Positions 1-8,586 of a stretch of 64,000 bases of DNA are shown piece by piece. The translations under genes were made by a program, and so were the position numbers. Origin of the DNA: CAYMSF01 sp964392985 (GTDB lineage: Bacteria > Verrucomicrobiota > Lentisphaeria > Victivallales > Victivallaceae). The notes under the pieces are model-generated. The model did no database searches. It was not told where the DNA came from and saw only the letters and a program-made list of their open reading frames with translations. The DNA is taken from assembly GCA_964392985.1 (NCBI GenBank), contig CAYMSF010000013.1:1-64000 (forward strand). Reading direction: 5' to 3'. Numbering within the stretch: the first letter of the stretch is position 1; the number at the start of each line of letters is the position of its first letter.

Positions 1-33
1 AAAACGTCTTTGCCGCATCGGATAAAATCGCAT
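1..33 (-). CDS. possible first 11 codons of a prepilin-like protein, cut by the window edge
   Basis: An ATG at 33 on the minus strand opens a frame that stays open to base 1 and reads MRFYPMRQRRF. A short basic stretch ending in RF or F just before the edge is the usual start of the prepilin-like (type II pseudopilin/DUF1559) proteins that are very numerous in Lentisphaerota, where TLIELL would follow; that next part is not in the window, so this is inference. A promoter-like sequence lies just upstream. There is no clear ribosome binding site. Confidence 0.25.
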   Translation of the reverse strand, partial: MRFYPMRQRRF

Positions 34-48
34 TTATTTATGTCGTCT

Positions 49-77
49 AGTATACTTAAAAACAGCATTGATCGCAA
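49..77 (-). promoter_or_regulatory. sigma70-like promoter for the edge gene
   Basis: On the minus strand TTGCGA (77-72) is followed after 17 bases by TATACT (54-49). This is a good match to a housekeeping promoter and sits about 16 bases upstream of the ATG at 33, so the leader would be very short. It is seen by pattern only. Confidence 0.4.
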
Positions 78-151
78 ACATATTCTTATATTATACTTGA
101 TTTTTTTGATAAATGCTTGGTTTTACGCCCTTATTTTATAAAAAATTGCAA

Positions 152-829
152 TTATTTCGGGAAAAGAATCGGAAACCAGCGGAATATTTCCCGCGCGATA
201 AGCCGGTGCCCGTCCCGGTTGCAATGGTTTATCCATGACAATAAATCACCGATTTGTCCACCCTGGACGCAATATTGCTTAAATACTTCGTAACAATCCG
301 CAAGCCCGACGTTGTATTCCGCGGCCAGTCGCCTGATCTGTTTAGCGTGGGCGGTGGCCAGTTCCGGATCATTAGTGCTACACTTTGCCTCCATACCGGG
401 AGTTAGCAATATTACTTTTATATTTTTAGCCAGAGCTTTTTCAATCATTGATTTCCATGCATGTTCTGCCTGTTCCAAACCGATATACTGGTCATTTAAC
501 GCATAATCAATCGTAATCAAGTCGGGTTTCAGTGGTAGAACATCATTGTCAAAACGTCTTTCTCCGGGGATGGAATTTTCACCGCCGACAGCGGTAACAA
601 TAACGTTGATGACTGCCATTGGATAACGTTCTTTGAGCATTACATGCAACAGATGCGGATAAGCATTAAAGGTGTCCACAACGTGAAATCCGGCGTATCC
701 GGCCGGGGCGCTGTGTCCGTGACAAACGATGTTTATCGTCCGGTTTTCCGGCCAGATTTTCATCAATTCTGCACTCAGCGGTTGAAGATAACTTTGTTGT
801 TCTGCGACAGCCATTACGGGATGCTCCAT
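152..829 (-). CDS. SGNH/GDSL-family hydrolase (esterase)
   Basis: Probable carbohydrate or acyl esterase of the SGNH hydrolase family. The four family blocks are visible: GHS with the nucleophile Ser40 (GHS instead of the usual GDS), a Gly-Gly-Glu-Asn stretch at 82-85, the LND motif with Asn112, and DGH at 206-208 giving the catalytic Asp/His pair. Length (225 residues) is normal for a single-domain member. No signal peptide is seen, so it is likely cytoplasmic. Its ATG overlaps the stop of the isomerase-like gene by one base (TAATG), which implies translational coupling as the last gene of this operon. A cytoplasmic deacetylase acting on imported sugars is a reasonable guess; the substrate is unknown. 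Confidence 0.75.
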   Translation of the reverse strand: MEHPVMAVAEQQSYLQPLSAELMKIWPENRTINIVCHGHSAPAGYAGFHVVDTFNAYPHLLHVMLKERYPMAVINVIVTAVGGENSIPGERRFDNDVLPLKPDLITIDYALNDQYIGLEQAEHAWKSMIEKALAKNIKVILLTPGMEAKCSTNDPELATAHAKQIRRLAAEYNVGLADCYEVFKQYCVQGGQIGDLLSWINHCNRDGHRLIAREIFRWFPILFPK

Positions 830-2292
830 TAACTTTTTGAAATTATTACAGTTTCAATGCCCAGCAGTTCGCCGATTCTGCGGATATTTTCGGCATGATG
901 ACCTATGCCGAGCGCAAAGTGATGAGTCGGGCCCTCAGCAATCCAGCGGCGTAAGAAAGTTCTGATATCAGGCGCAAATTTTCCATGGGTATTGGTGTTG
1001 CCGGTTGGCGGTACCGGACCGTCAACTGATTCGCCTTCAGCGATGATGAATTTGAATTTACCGTCACTTTTGATGCCGATACTGAGCATGGTGATAGGGC
1101 CTTCTTTGATTTTGAATTCCACACTCGCGCCGGAACCGGGTTTGCCGTGATATTTTTTCAAACTGCGCAATACCGGTTTGCCGTTGGCGATATTGAGATG
1201 ATGCGGACCGTCGTGACCGACCAGTACCGTGTCGCGATTGAAATCAATCGGATGAAATTCGGCAAAACTCCCGCCAATATCCAGACGATCCATAATCATC
1301 ATGGCAATGCAGGTTTTAATATCATATTCACCGCACATCGGGAACCCGGCAGATGTCAGCATTGAATTACCAACGATAAAATTGGTAACAAGGGTACGCA
1401 TTTCTGAACCATTGCCGGCTTCATAGTAATAGGCGAGTCCGTCAAGTTGTTTGTCGGCAATAAATCTTTCGAGCGCCACGGCAGCCCGGGACGCGACCAT
1501 CAGGTCTTTTTCATTTAATTTTTCCGTGAGCGGGTCACTGACCGGAACCGGCGTATCAAAAAAATCGAGAATGCGTTTTTTCATTGCCTGTACGGCGCTG
1601 TCGGAATCTTCAAGTTTACTAAAATGCACCAGGACATCGTCAGGTTCACATTGGACAACATGACAGCCGAATCCGGCGGTAACCGCCGTCGGGTCGGTGT
1701 GCATGTCTAGCATTGCTTCAAGCACATGTCCCATGTGACCAATCCGCGCACGTTTCAAGTCATGCATCACTTTGGCAATATTACACCAGTCGGCGATTTC
1801 CGCATCCGCCACCGGGTCGTTTTCCAGCATTCCAATAATGACATCAGGAGCTTTCCGACCCATTCTCACGGCAACTCCGGTAAATTCCGGAACGGAACAG
1901 AAATCATCATTGCACAGTTGCATGAATGTTGAAGCATTGGCATAGTCCATTGCCGCCAGTGGTTGTAGCGCCACCAGGACAATTGGCACCTCCTTGAGTT
2001 CCCGGGCGATTACGCCGAAGGTCGAAGATGTGGCATAAGTTACCATGTCGACGAAAATCAGGTCAAAATTTCCACTTTTCAATTGCGGTAGCAGAGCATA
2101 AGCTCCTTGAGCGTTGTCAATGATACCAAAATTCTTAACAGTAACACCGTTTGAACAAACTTTGCGTACGAATATTTCCAGTTTATCATTCAAAGTTTGT
2201 TGCAACCCGTCAAACTGTCCCCAGTAGGTATGGTGGGCGACGCCGAATATGGCTACGTTGGCGGTACGCGCTTTTATCCGTTCAATTTTCAT
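829..2292 (-). CDS. L-arabinose/L-fucose isomerase-like protein
   Basis: A 487-residue protein resembling the L-arabinose isomerase/L-fucose isomerase superfamily: an N-terminal Rossmann-like domain (about 1-180) that would close over the sugar, a central domain, and a C-terminal part with His-rich segments (VGHDGPHHLN, THHFALGIGHH) that recall the metal/sugar-binding region. Family members interconvert aldoses and ketoses with Mn2+. Similarity to AraA is remote, so the substrate cannot be named. It is the fourth gene of the run after the AraC gene: 24 bases behind the URO-D-like gene and overlapping the esterase by one base. An AGGGAA precedes the ATG at a suitable distance. Confidence 0.65.
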   Translation of the reverse strand: MKIERIKARTANVAIFGVAHHTYWGQFDGLQQTLNDKLEIFVRKVCSNGVTVKNFGIIDNAQGAYALLPQLKSGNFDLIFVDMVTYATSSTFGVIARELKEVPIVLVALQPLAAMDYANASTFMQLCNDDFCSVPEFTGVAVRMGRKAPDVIIGMLENDPVADAEIADWCNIAKVMHDLKRARIGHMGHVLEAMLDMHTDPTAVTAGFGCHVVQCEPDDVLVHFSKLEDSDSAVQAMKKRILDFFDTPVPVSDPLTEKLNEKDLMVASRAAVALERFIADKQLDGLAYYYEAGNGSEMRTLVTNFIVGNSMLTSAGFPMCGEYDIKTCIAMMIMDRLDIGGSFAEFHPIDFNRDTVLVGHDGPHHLNIANGKPVLRSLKKYHGKPGSGASVEFKIKEGPITMLSIGIKSDGKFKFIIAEGESVDGPVPPTGNTNTHGKFAPDIRTFLRRWIAEGPTHHFALGIGHHAENIRRIGELLGIETVIISKS

Positions 2293-2316
2293 GTTTATTC
2301 CCTGAATATTATAAGT

Positions 2317-3336
2317 TTAATAAATTCCGTGTTGGTGTACCGTGTTAATCATTGCCATAAAATTTTCCGGAATGACGCTGTCAATGATAGAATGGTCAGA
2401 GCAGACAACATAACCGCCGTCTCCGGAGAGTTCTTTAATATGGTGTATGGTGTCGCGACGTATCTCCTCAGCAGTTCCTGTCGAAAGCAGTCCAACGCTG
2501 ATATTACCGACTGGCACAATTCGATTACCGTAATTTTTCTTGAATGCATAAATGTCATTGGCTCCGGATTGGAGCGGATGACATGCCTCCACCTGCCATT
2601 TCAGCCAATAGGGAATGACTGGGGTCTGGGATCCGCAACAGTGGCAGATAACCGGGTGCGTGGTGGCATGGGCGGCACCGATGATTTGTTCATAACATTG
2701 CGCCCAGTACCGGTCAATGGCATCGGGGTTCATCATTGCACCTTTGTTATCGCAGAGGTCATCGCCAATATAATATAAATGGAACGGCAGGTCTTTGATT
2801 GCGTCAATGATTTGCAATGTCCAACCGGTGAATGTTTTCATGCAGTTTTCGATCAATTCCGGTTGGTCGTAGAGCATCAACATAAATGATTGAATTGGAA
2901 CCGGACCACAAGCCATGTAGGTTTGAGTCATCGGTCCGCCAATACGCGCTGTTACTCCGATACCGGTGCCACTTACTGCATCCAAATATGCTTTCATTTT
3001 AGCCCGGATGGCAATTTTATCAACTTTTGCATTTTTCAAGAATAGCGCAAGATCATCCGTGTTCATGACCGAACCATCCCTTGGTAACTGAGGTTGCAAC
3101 GAACAGACAATCGCATCCTGTCCGATAGCATTAACCAGTTCCACCGCGTCCCCGGGAGGCATTGACCAAAAATCCAGTTCATAGCTATTTCGATAGAGGA
3201 TATGACGGATACTTCTTGAACCGATCCAGATTTCAAAATTAGGCGTCCGGTCGAGCTTCTCGTGCCGGAAAGCCGCCAACAGCCGCTCAATGTCCGGCTT
3301 CTTTATTGACGATGATTGTTCTGCTCTTTGTCCCAC
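2317..3336 (-). CDS. uroporphyrinogen decarboxylase-family protein (probable methyltransferase)
   Basis: A 339-residue TIM-barrel protein of the URO-D superfamily. In anaerobes most members in this kind of context are corrinoid-dependent methyltransferases (MtaA/CmuA type), not heme enzymes. The segment HPVICHCCGS followed about 20 residues later by EACHP resembles the His/Cys zinc site that activates the methyl acceptor thiol. No other heme-biosynthesis gene is present in the window. The start is a GTG with AGGGGA just upstream, 19 bases after the stop of the preceding hydrolase-like gene, so it is inside that operon. The substrate is unknown; a role in handling methyl groups released from sugars is inference. 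Confidence 0.65.
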   Translation of the reverse strand: MGQRAEQSSSIKKPDIERLLAAFRHEKLDRTPNFEIWIGSRSIRHILYRNSYELDFWSMPPGDAVELVNAIGQDAIVCSLQPQLPRDGSVMNTDDLALFLKNAKVDKIAIRAKMKAYLDAVSGTGIGVTARIGGPMTQTYMACGPVPIQSFMLMLYDQPELIENCMKTFTGWTLQIIDAIKDLPFHLYYIGDDLCDNKGAMMNPDAIDRYWAQCYEQIIGAAHATTHPVICHCCGSQTPVIPYWLKWQVEACHPLQSGANDIYAFKKNYGNRIVPVGNISVGLLSTGTAEEIRRDTIHHIKELSGDGGYVVCSDHSIIDSVIPENFMAMINTVHQHGIY

Positions 3337-3355
3337 TTTGTCCCCTGATACAATT

Positions 3356-5812
3356 TTACCATGAAAAAACGATATTACCTGAAATATTTTTTAACTTAAC
3401 GCATGTACCGAACGCGGTTTGGATAAACTCTGGAGTGATGAAATCGCCTTCCAGATATTTTGCAAAAATGTCGGTTGGAGCGTCCGGAAGTATTTCCAGA
3501 CGTTTTTCGCTACCGGTTTCGGGGAAGAATGTGATGCTGGCATCTTTCAAGCCGGAGACAAACAACCTCCTGGATATACCCGGGTACGTTGAACATTTTT
3601 CATGGCAGGTTATCACTCCGTCTTGAGTCTGGTCAACAAAAATGCGGCATTCACGACTGGTTGTATGCGGTAACCGGTAAACGGCGGCGCCATTTTTTAC
3701 TTCAGTTTCAACTCCGCTCATGACTGGCGCGCCAAAGGGGAATTTGAGATGGTCTTCAACGAGTGTATCCGGGCAGAAGATAGACAAATAAAATGCATTA
3801 AGGTTTCTGGACACGGTCATTTTGGGATTTTGTCTTGCCGGTGTATCCTTGTGATAAATTACTTTATAACCAAATTCCCGGATTATCAGTCGCATGACAT
3901 TGTCGAAATGGAATACCTTATTCGGATCCGGCTGTTTGATGGACTGCACCCAATCGTCAGGCTGTACTGGATTGATGGTTCTAACCCAGCAAATCATTCC
4001 AGCGCCGGCAGATAAGGATTTACGTGTCAACGCTGTAACTCTTGAATCTTTGCCGTTCTTAATGGCGACAGCTTTGATTACGGTAGTTTTATCATTGGAA
4101 TCGGCAATGATTTCGCGCAACGGTCCACCGGAATAAATATCATGGACAACAATATTCCTTGGATAGATTTGTTCCGATAATTGATCTGTTACCAAATTCA
4201 GTGTTAAACTCATTTCTCCGGATATACCATCAATTATTTTAAGATTCAGCAGCGAAAGTATTTCCGGTACCGCGCTTTGCGCAGGTCCGTAAAAAAGGAT
4301 ATTGCCGCCATTGCGGACAAAAAGTTCAATTTTTTTCGCAAAACTGCCGGAGCATGCATTGACCGGTATCACCAGAACCGAACCGGCAAAAATCTCCGGT
4401 TTATTGTCCAGCAATGCGGACAACGAGGTCATACTGGTTACAGTATTCAAAGGCAGGCCGTTGTTAATAGCACCGCGGATAAACCAGTCATCGGCGAAAA
4501 TTTCATCCAGACATCTTTCCTGCTTCAACACCATTTCCTGATATTCATTGAACGGATAAACCCAGACGAAAGGTCCGGGTTGGTCCGGTTTGCGGCGCAA
4601 GGCGTCAGCAATGTAAGGGGTTACTTCCATTGGAACCTGATCCGGCATTTCGCCGTAAGAGTCATCAACCGCAAGCATGTTGACGGAAGAAGGGGTGCAG
4701 ACCTTGCCGTAGCGGTCAATCATTGATACCGCCAACGGCAGATAAATGTCATACGGTTCCCGTTCATAACGGTCAAACCATGGACGGTTGATAAACCACG
4801 GATCATGAATGTAAAAACGGAAAGGATATTTGCCATCGGGCAGCTCAGCAATATGCGAAAGCCAACCGGAAAGTTCCAGTCCAATATCTTTGTCTATCGC
4901 CGCCCAGGGCGAATTTACCGGAGGAGAGGCTTTGAAGGTGTTGTAAATCTCGCTAAGCGGCGCAGCGTCAGTCGCAATTTCAATCCCGGCGGTCAAGTTG
5001 CTGCCACGGGTTTCAATCGGCATACCGGGACATTCAAAAGAGAAATCCGTCCAGAACTTCAGTATTTCTTTAGAGATTTTTCCGGCCTTTTCCGGGAAAA
5101 ATTGTTTGCCGTCAAATAGTGAACCGGTAACTCCCCAGGTTTCCAGGCCGAAACCAAATCCGTTGGAAAACCAGATGTAATCAAAGCCCATGTCGCGCAG
5201 ATAAAGATTTGATTGCCTGCCGAGAAAAACTCCGAACGGGGTCTGATCCGGAATTCCCGATGGAAATCCGGCGTATTGTACATCATCTTGCTTTAATACG
5301 GTATTGCAGGTAACAAAAGTATTGCGTCCAATAGAACCGCCGCAACATATCTCCCGGTGCCGGATATATTTGAATTCAGATACCGCAAATTCCGGACCCG
5401 GGTCAAACGTGGCGCCGACCCTGACTGGTTTTCCGGTAATTTCTTCGCCAACGGTTTTGATTGTTTCAATGAGTTGTTTAATCCAGCGGTATGTGCGTTG
5501 TGGTGGATTTTCCATATATTTTACCGGCTTTTCATGGATGCCGGGGCGCAAACTGTCTTTCGACCCGCCACCGAAAACCGGACTGGCGACGCCATGCCAG
5601 GATGCCCATTCAAAATTATCGTCCAAGCTGCCCTTGTATTCCAATATTTCTGAACCGTCAGACAACCATAACATTATTGAGATTGCTTCCGCGTCCTGAA
5701 TCAACATCAACCATTGATTAAACATTTTCCGGCATACCCGGACCATTGTCGCTTCAGAATTATCCCGGAATGGTTTAGAGCTGATTTCAAAGGTTACATT
5801 GCGCAAATTCAT
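3356..5812 (-). CDS. large hydrolase-like protein, unclassified (TIM barrel plus GATase-like domain)
   Basis: An 818-residue cytoplasmic-looking protein without signal peptide. I do not recognise a named family. The N-terminal half has aromatic- and acid-rich segments (for example DMGFDYIWFSNGFGFGLETW) typical of TIM-barrel glycoside hydrolases. Residues around 480-560 (VLVIPVNACSG, VRNGGNILFYGP) look like the Rossmann/GATase-like trimerisation domain that follows the barrel in GH42-type enzymes. The C-terminus is beta-rich. It is the first gene after the AraC regulator, with URO-D-like, isomerase-like and esterase genes behind it in a tight operon. A glycosidase or related carbohydrate-active enzyme is inferred from context; the reaction is unknown. 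Confidence 0.5.
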   Translation of the reverse strand: MNLRNVTFEISSKPFRDNSEATMVRVCRKMFNQWLMLIQDAEAISIMLWLSDGSEILEYKGSLDDNFEWASWHGVASPVFGGGSKDSLRPGIHEKPVKYMENPPQRTYRWIKQLIETIKTVGEEITGKPVRVGATFDPGPEFAVSEFKYIRHREICCGGSIGRNTFVTCNTVLKQDDVQYAGFPSGIPDQTPFGVFLGRQSNLYLRDMGFDYIWFSNGFGFGLETWGVTGSLFDGKQFFPEKAGKISKEILKFWTDFSFECPGMPIETRGSNLTAGIEIATDAAPLSEIYNTFKASPPVNSPWAAIDKDIGLELSGWLSHIAELPDGKYPFRFYIHDPWFINRPWFDRYEREPYDIYLPLAVSMIDRYGKVCTPSSVNMLAVDDSYGEMPDQVPMEVTPYIADALRRKPDQPGPFVWVYPFNEYQEMVLKQERCLDEIFADDWFIRGAINNGLPLNTVTSMTSLSALLDNKPEIFAGSVLVIPVNACSGSFAKKIELFVRNGGNILFYGPAQSAVPEILSLLNLKIIDGISGEMSLTLNLVTDQLSEQIYPRNIVVHDIYSGGPLREIIADSNDKTTVIKAVAIKNGKDSRVTALTRKSLSAGAGMICWVRTINPVQPDDWVQSIKQPDPNKVFHFDNVMRLIIREFGYKVIYHKDTPARQNPKMTVSRNLNAFYLSIFCPDTLVEDHLKFPFGAPVMSGVETEVKNGAAVYRLPHTTSRECRIFVDQTQDGVITCHEKCSTYPGISRRLFVSGLKDASITFFPETGSEKRLEILPDAPTDIFAKYLEGDFITPEFIQTAFGTCVKLKNISGNIVFSW

Positions 5813-5856
5813 AACTGTTTTCCGTTTATGTTACAATAACTTTCAAACTGAAGTAT

Positions 5857-5862
5857 ATTATA
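5857..5862 (-). promoter_or_regulatory. -10-like element of the hydrolase/URO-D/isomerase operon
   Basis: TATAAT on the minus strand, 45 bases upstream of the 818-residue gene, in the 112-base gap after the AraC gene. No good -35 is seen at 16-18 bases, which suits a promoter needing an activator such as the neighbouring AraC protein. The same gap carries an AGGAGG-like sequence on the plus strand, with no gene behind it. Confidence 0.3.
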
Positions 5863-5924
5863 AATGATAAAGGAGGAGTCTGCTTGGCTTAAAAAATTAA
5901 AAGATTAGGAAAACGGATAAAATG

Positions 5925-6815
5925 TCAATATTGTCCAAACTTTTTGCGAAAATCTCCGGGATTCATACCGGTTTCAGCCCGGAAAGAACGGTAGAAATAA
6001 CTAAGGTCGTTAAAACCGCAGGCATAACATATTTCGGAGACCGTCGTCGCCGAATTAACCAGTAATTCACGGGCTTGATGCAACCTTCGCTGTTTCAACG
6101 CATCGAATATTGATTTCCCTTTAAGGCCTTTATAAACCCGGCAGAGGTAACTTTTATTGAGTTCTATTTTTTTAGCAATAAAGTCTAATCCAAACTGTTC
6201 GTGATAGTAACTGTCAATAATGTGGTCAATATAGTTGACAATATTATGCCGGTCAGTTTTTTTTATTTTTTCAATGCCGCGGCGACTGAGCAGAATAAGC
6301 AGTTCCAGCAACTGTAATTTAATAATGCTTTGATAGTTGGGTTTTTTTTCCTCGTATTCGTCAGCGAGGCTCTTAACCAGCCGGGATATTTCCTTCCAGG
6401 CATCAAGAATATAGAGTTGTTCCCGGCGTGTATTATCCACTTCCTCCTGAAAATTCTGGTGAAAAATGGAGAAAAAATCAAAGTCATTGGAGAGATGCCG
6501 GAGTTCGTCTTGAATCAGTTCCGGCATGAACAGCACGTTATAAATGTCAATCCAGTCGGATTCGATGATAAATGTGGTCTGATCGTCGGGATGAATCAGA
6601 TAAATGCTGCCTGGTCTGAACTCATAACTCCGTTCGTTAATCAGCTCTTTGCCGTATCCGTCTATCACAAAAATAATCTTCCAGAAGTCGCGTTGAATGC
6701 GGTAGGTTTCATCGTATTCACCACGCATATGACGGACTTTACGGATGGCAAAAAGCGGGAAACTGTCCTTAAAGAACATTGATGATTTATAGCGAAACCG
6801 CTTAATTTCGTTCAT
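5925..6815 (-). CDS. AraC-family transcriptional regulator
   Basis: 296 residues. The N-terminal part carries a cupin-like sensing domain (ERSYEFRPGSIYLIHPDDQTT is the characteristic pattern). The last ~100 residues hold two helix-turn-helix units ending in the family signature (EICYACGFNDLSYFYRSFRAETGMNPGDFRKKF). It lies directly upstream of, and in the same direction as, the hydrolase/URO-D/isomerase/esterase operon, so it most likely senses a sugar and activates that operon. The downstream gene in the other sense, endonuclease IV, starts 908 bases away and is not an obvious target. A weak AGG lies nine bases before the ATG. Confidence 0.9.
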   Translation of the reverse strand: MNEIKRFRYKSSMFFKDSFPLFAIRKVRHMRGEYDETYRIQRDFWKIIFVIDGYGKELINERSYEFRPGSIYLIHPDDQTTFIIESDWIDIYNVLFMPELIQDELRHLSNDFDFFSIFHQNFQEEVDNTRREQLYILDAWKEISRLVKSLADEYEEKKPNYQSIIKLQLLELLILLSRRGIEKIKKTDRHNIVNYIDHIIDSYYHEQFGLDFIAKKIELNKSYLCRVYKGLKGKSIFDALKQRRLHQARELLVNSATTVSEICYACGFNDLSYFYRSFRAETGMNPGDFRKKFGQY

Positions 6816-6853
6816 GGCAGTGCGACCTGTTATTGAAGATAAAACTGCGTTTA

Positions 6854-7723
6854 TTATTGCTTTCCGGCATCAGGAATGGCATCTGGGTTCTGTTCATAAA
6901 GCCAGGCGATTTCTTCCGGCCATAATGTTTCATCAATCGTTTCCAGAATCAACGGGATGTTATCAAATCTCGGGTCAAGCATGATACGTTGAAATAGAGC
7001 TTTGCCAATATTTCCCTTGCCCAGATTATCGTGTCGGTCAACCCGGCTGTTCAGCGCTGATTTTGCGTCATTGAGGTGCATGCCGCGGAGATATTTAAAA
7101 CCGACATGACGTTCAAACGCATTGAAAGTCCAGTCAAATCCGGCCGCATCTCTTAAATCGAAGCCGGCGGCAAAAGCATGACAAGTATCAAAACATACTC
7201 CAACCCTTGATTGATCCTTAATTTGTGAAATGATGGCGCCGAGATGTTCAAAGCAATAGCCGACATTGGAGCCTTGACCGGCAGTATTTTCAATTACCGC
7301 GATAACATTTTCGGTTTCGCTCAACGCCTGGTTGATTGCCGTTGCGACACGCTCAAGGCAGTATTCTTCACTGATTAAACCGAGATGACTCCCCGGGTGA
7401 AAATTGAGTTTGTCCAATCCCAATTGATGGCATCTGTTCATTTCATCAATAAAAGCCGCGGTCGCTGCTGCATGTTTTACATCATCCGGTTGGCCAAGGT
7501 TGATTAAGTAACTGTCGTGGGGTAGAATATTGACCGCGGAATAACCATGTGCAGCGCAATTATCCTTGAACCTCGCAATATCGTCGGGAGTCAATGGCGG
7601 CGCCTGCCACTGGCGTTGATTTTTGGTGAATAGCGCAAAAGCCTTGGCGCCGATAGCGGCGGCATTGAGCGGGGCGTTTGCCGTTCCCCCTGATGCACTG
7701 ACGTGAGCTCCGACGAATTTCAT
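6854..7723 (-). CDS. nfo: endonuclease IV (deoxyribonuclease IV)
   Basis: AP endonuclease of base excision repair; cleaves DNA 5' to abasic sites with a three-zinc centre in a TIM barrel. Metal-ligand motifs are all present: HPGSH, ENTAGQG, FDTCHAFAAGFD, LHLNDAK, and RHDNLGKG followed by LILET. I place the start at the ATG at 7723 (MKFVGAHVSASGG), which matches the family N-terminus. A longer frame from 7753 adds ten residues that the family does not have. Length 289 is typical. It stands 38 bases upstream of the AraC gene's start in the same direction. Its upstream region faces the plus-strand repeat-protein operon. Confidence 0.95.
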   Translation of the reverse strand: MKFVGAHVSASGGTANAPLNAAAIGAKAFALFTKNQRQWQAPPLTPDDIARFKDNCAAHGYSAVNILPHDSYLINLGQPDDVKHAAATAAFIDEMNRCHQLGLDKLNFHPGSHLGLISEEYCLERVATAINQALSETENVIAVIENTAGQGSNVGYCFEHLGAIISQIKDQSRVGVCFDTCHAFAAGFDLRDAAGFDWTFNAFERHVGFKYLRGMHLNDAKSALNSRVDRHDNLGKGNIGKALFQRIMLDPRFDNIPLILETIDETLWPEEIAWLYEQNPDAIPDAGKQ

Positions 7724-7823
7724 ATGTTTTTCCCGCTTAAAATTGTTACACATTGAAAAAATACACTGGAATAATAATAAATCAATTCTGGTTGTGGTTT
7801 CTCATTTAAAAGTGTTTATAAAC

Positions 7824-7858
7824 TTGATATTAATCAACAAAATGATAGAATATATAAA
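7824..7858 (+). promoter_or_regulatory. FNR/CRP-type palindrome with overlapping promoter upstream of the repeat-protein operon
   Basis: TTGATATTAATCAA (7824-7837) is a perfect TTGAT-N4-ATCAA palindrome, the consensus of FNR-type regulators. Its first six bases can also serve as a -35 (TTGATA) with TAGAAT at 7846-7851 after 16 bases, and TATAAA lies at 7853-7858. Either an oxygen/redox regulator binds here or the palindrome is fortuitous around a promoter. It is 155 bases upstream of the secreted repeat protein. A second perfect site lies upstream of gcvH. Confidence 0.45.
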
Positions 7859-7867
7859 GCTTCTGTC

Positions 7868-7899
7868 ATCGCCATTAAATTATGCCTTAAACAGGCGAT
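7868..7899 (+). other. inverted repeat in the leader of the repeat-protein operon
   Basis: ATCGCC (7868-7873) pairs with GGCGAT (7894-7899) around a 20-base loop in the presumed 5' untranslated region. It could be an RNA hairpin affecting mRNA stability. The stem is short, so the call is weak. Confidence 0.3.
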
Positions 7900-7991
7900 A
7901 CATATAGAACTGGCATTGAATTTATGTTGTCTGTTGATTCCTGTCGGGATGAACATCTTATTCAGTTAAAAAGCAGCTAAAAAGAGGTTTG

Positions 7992-8585
7992 ATGATGGTA
8001 AAAAAAACAGTATTTGCTTTACTTGTTTTGATGTTGTCGGTGAACTGGCTGCCAGCGTTGCCTGCCGGTCGCGCTTCGGTTACTGATTCCAACATCGATA
8101 ATACCAATCGCAATGTTGAGAATAAAGCTACGGATAATTCAAAGGTGAATTCCGGAATCACCGCCCGCGGGGCAACGATTAAGTCATCAACAATTATCAA
8201 TATCAATCAGCAGGTTACGAATACTGCCGAAAGCGGTTCAAGAATTAATTCCGGCATAAATTTGAATGGGGCCGAAATTACTAACGCCCGTCTGATGTTA
8301 AACGCTAATATTCAGGTGGATAACCGGGCATTGAATGAATCCAGAATCAATTCAGGTATAGATGCTGAACTTTCGGAAATCCGCGAGTCCGGCATCACCA
8401 ATATCAATCAGCAGGTTACAAATATTGCCACCGGCGGTTCGAAAATTAATTCCGGTGTAAATGTCATCGGCTCAAAGGTTCAAGATAGCAAAATCCGGAA
8501 TGAAAACATCAAAGTTGAAAATACTGCCGCGAAACAGTCAACCATAAACTCAGGTGTCGATCTTGGCACTAAGGACGGGCAGTAA
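7992..8585 (+). CDS. secreted repeat protein, five ~33-residue INSG repeats
   Basis: No known family recognised. After a clear signal peptide (VKKTVFALLVLMLSVNWLPALPA, cleavage near residue 25-28), the mature protein is almost entirely five tandem repeats of 33-34 residues. The pattern is N-x-N-x-x-V-x-N-x-A-x4-S-x-(I/V)-N-S-G-(I/V) followed by a variable half. Asn/Ser/Gly-rich alternation with regularly spaced aliphatics suggests a beta-solenoid or amyloid-like stack. The spacing differs from the 22-residue curlin repeat. Start: ATG 7992 (or 7995) behind AAGAGG; a TTG at 7989 is also in frame. The partner gene begins two bases after its stop. It is probably exported to the periplasm, surface or matrix; function unknown. 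Confidence 0.7.
   Translation: MMVKKTVFALLVLMLSVNWLPALPAGRASVTDSNIDNTNRNVENKATDNSKVNSGITARGATIKSSTIININQQVTNTAESGSRINSGINLNGAEITNARLMLNANIQVDNRALNESRINSGIDAELSEIRESGITNINQQVTNIATGGSKINSGVNVIGSKVQDSKIRNENIKVENTAAKQSTINSGVDLGTKDGQ
8091..8582 (+). repeat. five degenerate ~100-bp coding repeats with a 201-bp higher-order period
   Basis: The coding sequence is built of units of 34, 33, 34, 33 and 30 codons. Units 2 and 4 are closest: a 20-base stretch starting AATATCAATCAG occurs identically at 8199-8218 and 8400-8419, exactly 201 bases apart. This suggests that a two-unit block was duplicated, with later drift. Confidence 0.75.
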
Positions 8586-8586
8586 A

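Noticed and set aside
829..2292. Naming the isomerase-like protein araA
   Set aside because: Similarity to true L-arabinose isomerase is only at the superfamily level.
2317..3336. Uroporphyrinogen decarboxylase hemE
   Set aside because: The zinc/thiol-like HCCG segment and the sugar-operon context fit methyltransferase-type members better; no heme genes are nearby.
5864..5908. 14-codon frame overlapping AGGAGG on the plus strand
   Set aside because: The ribosome-site-like sequence lies inside the frame, and no gene follows in this direction.
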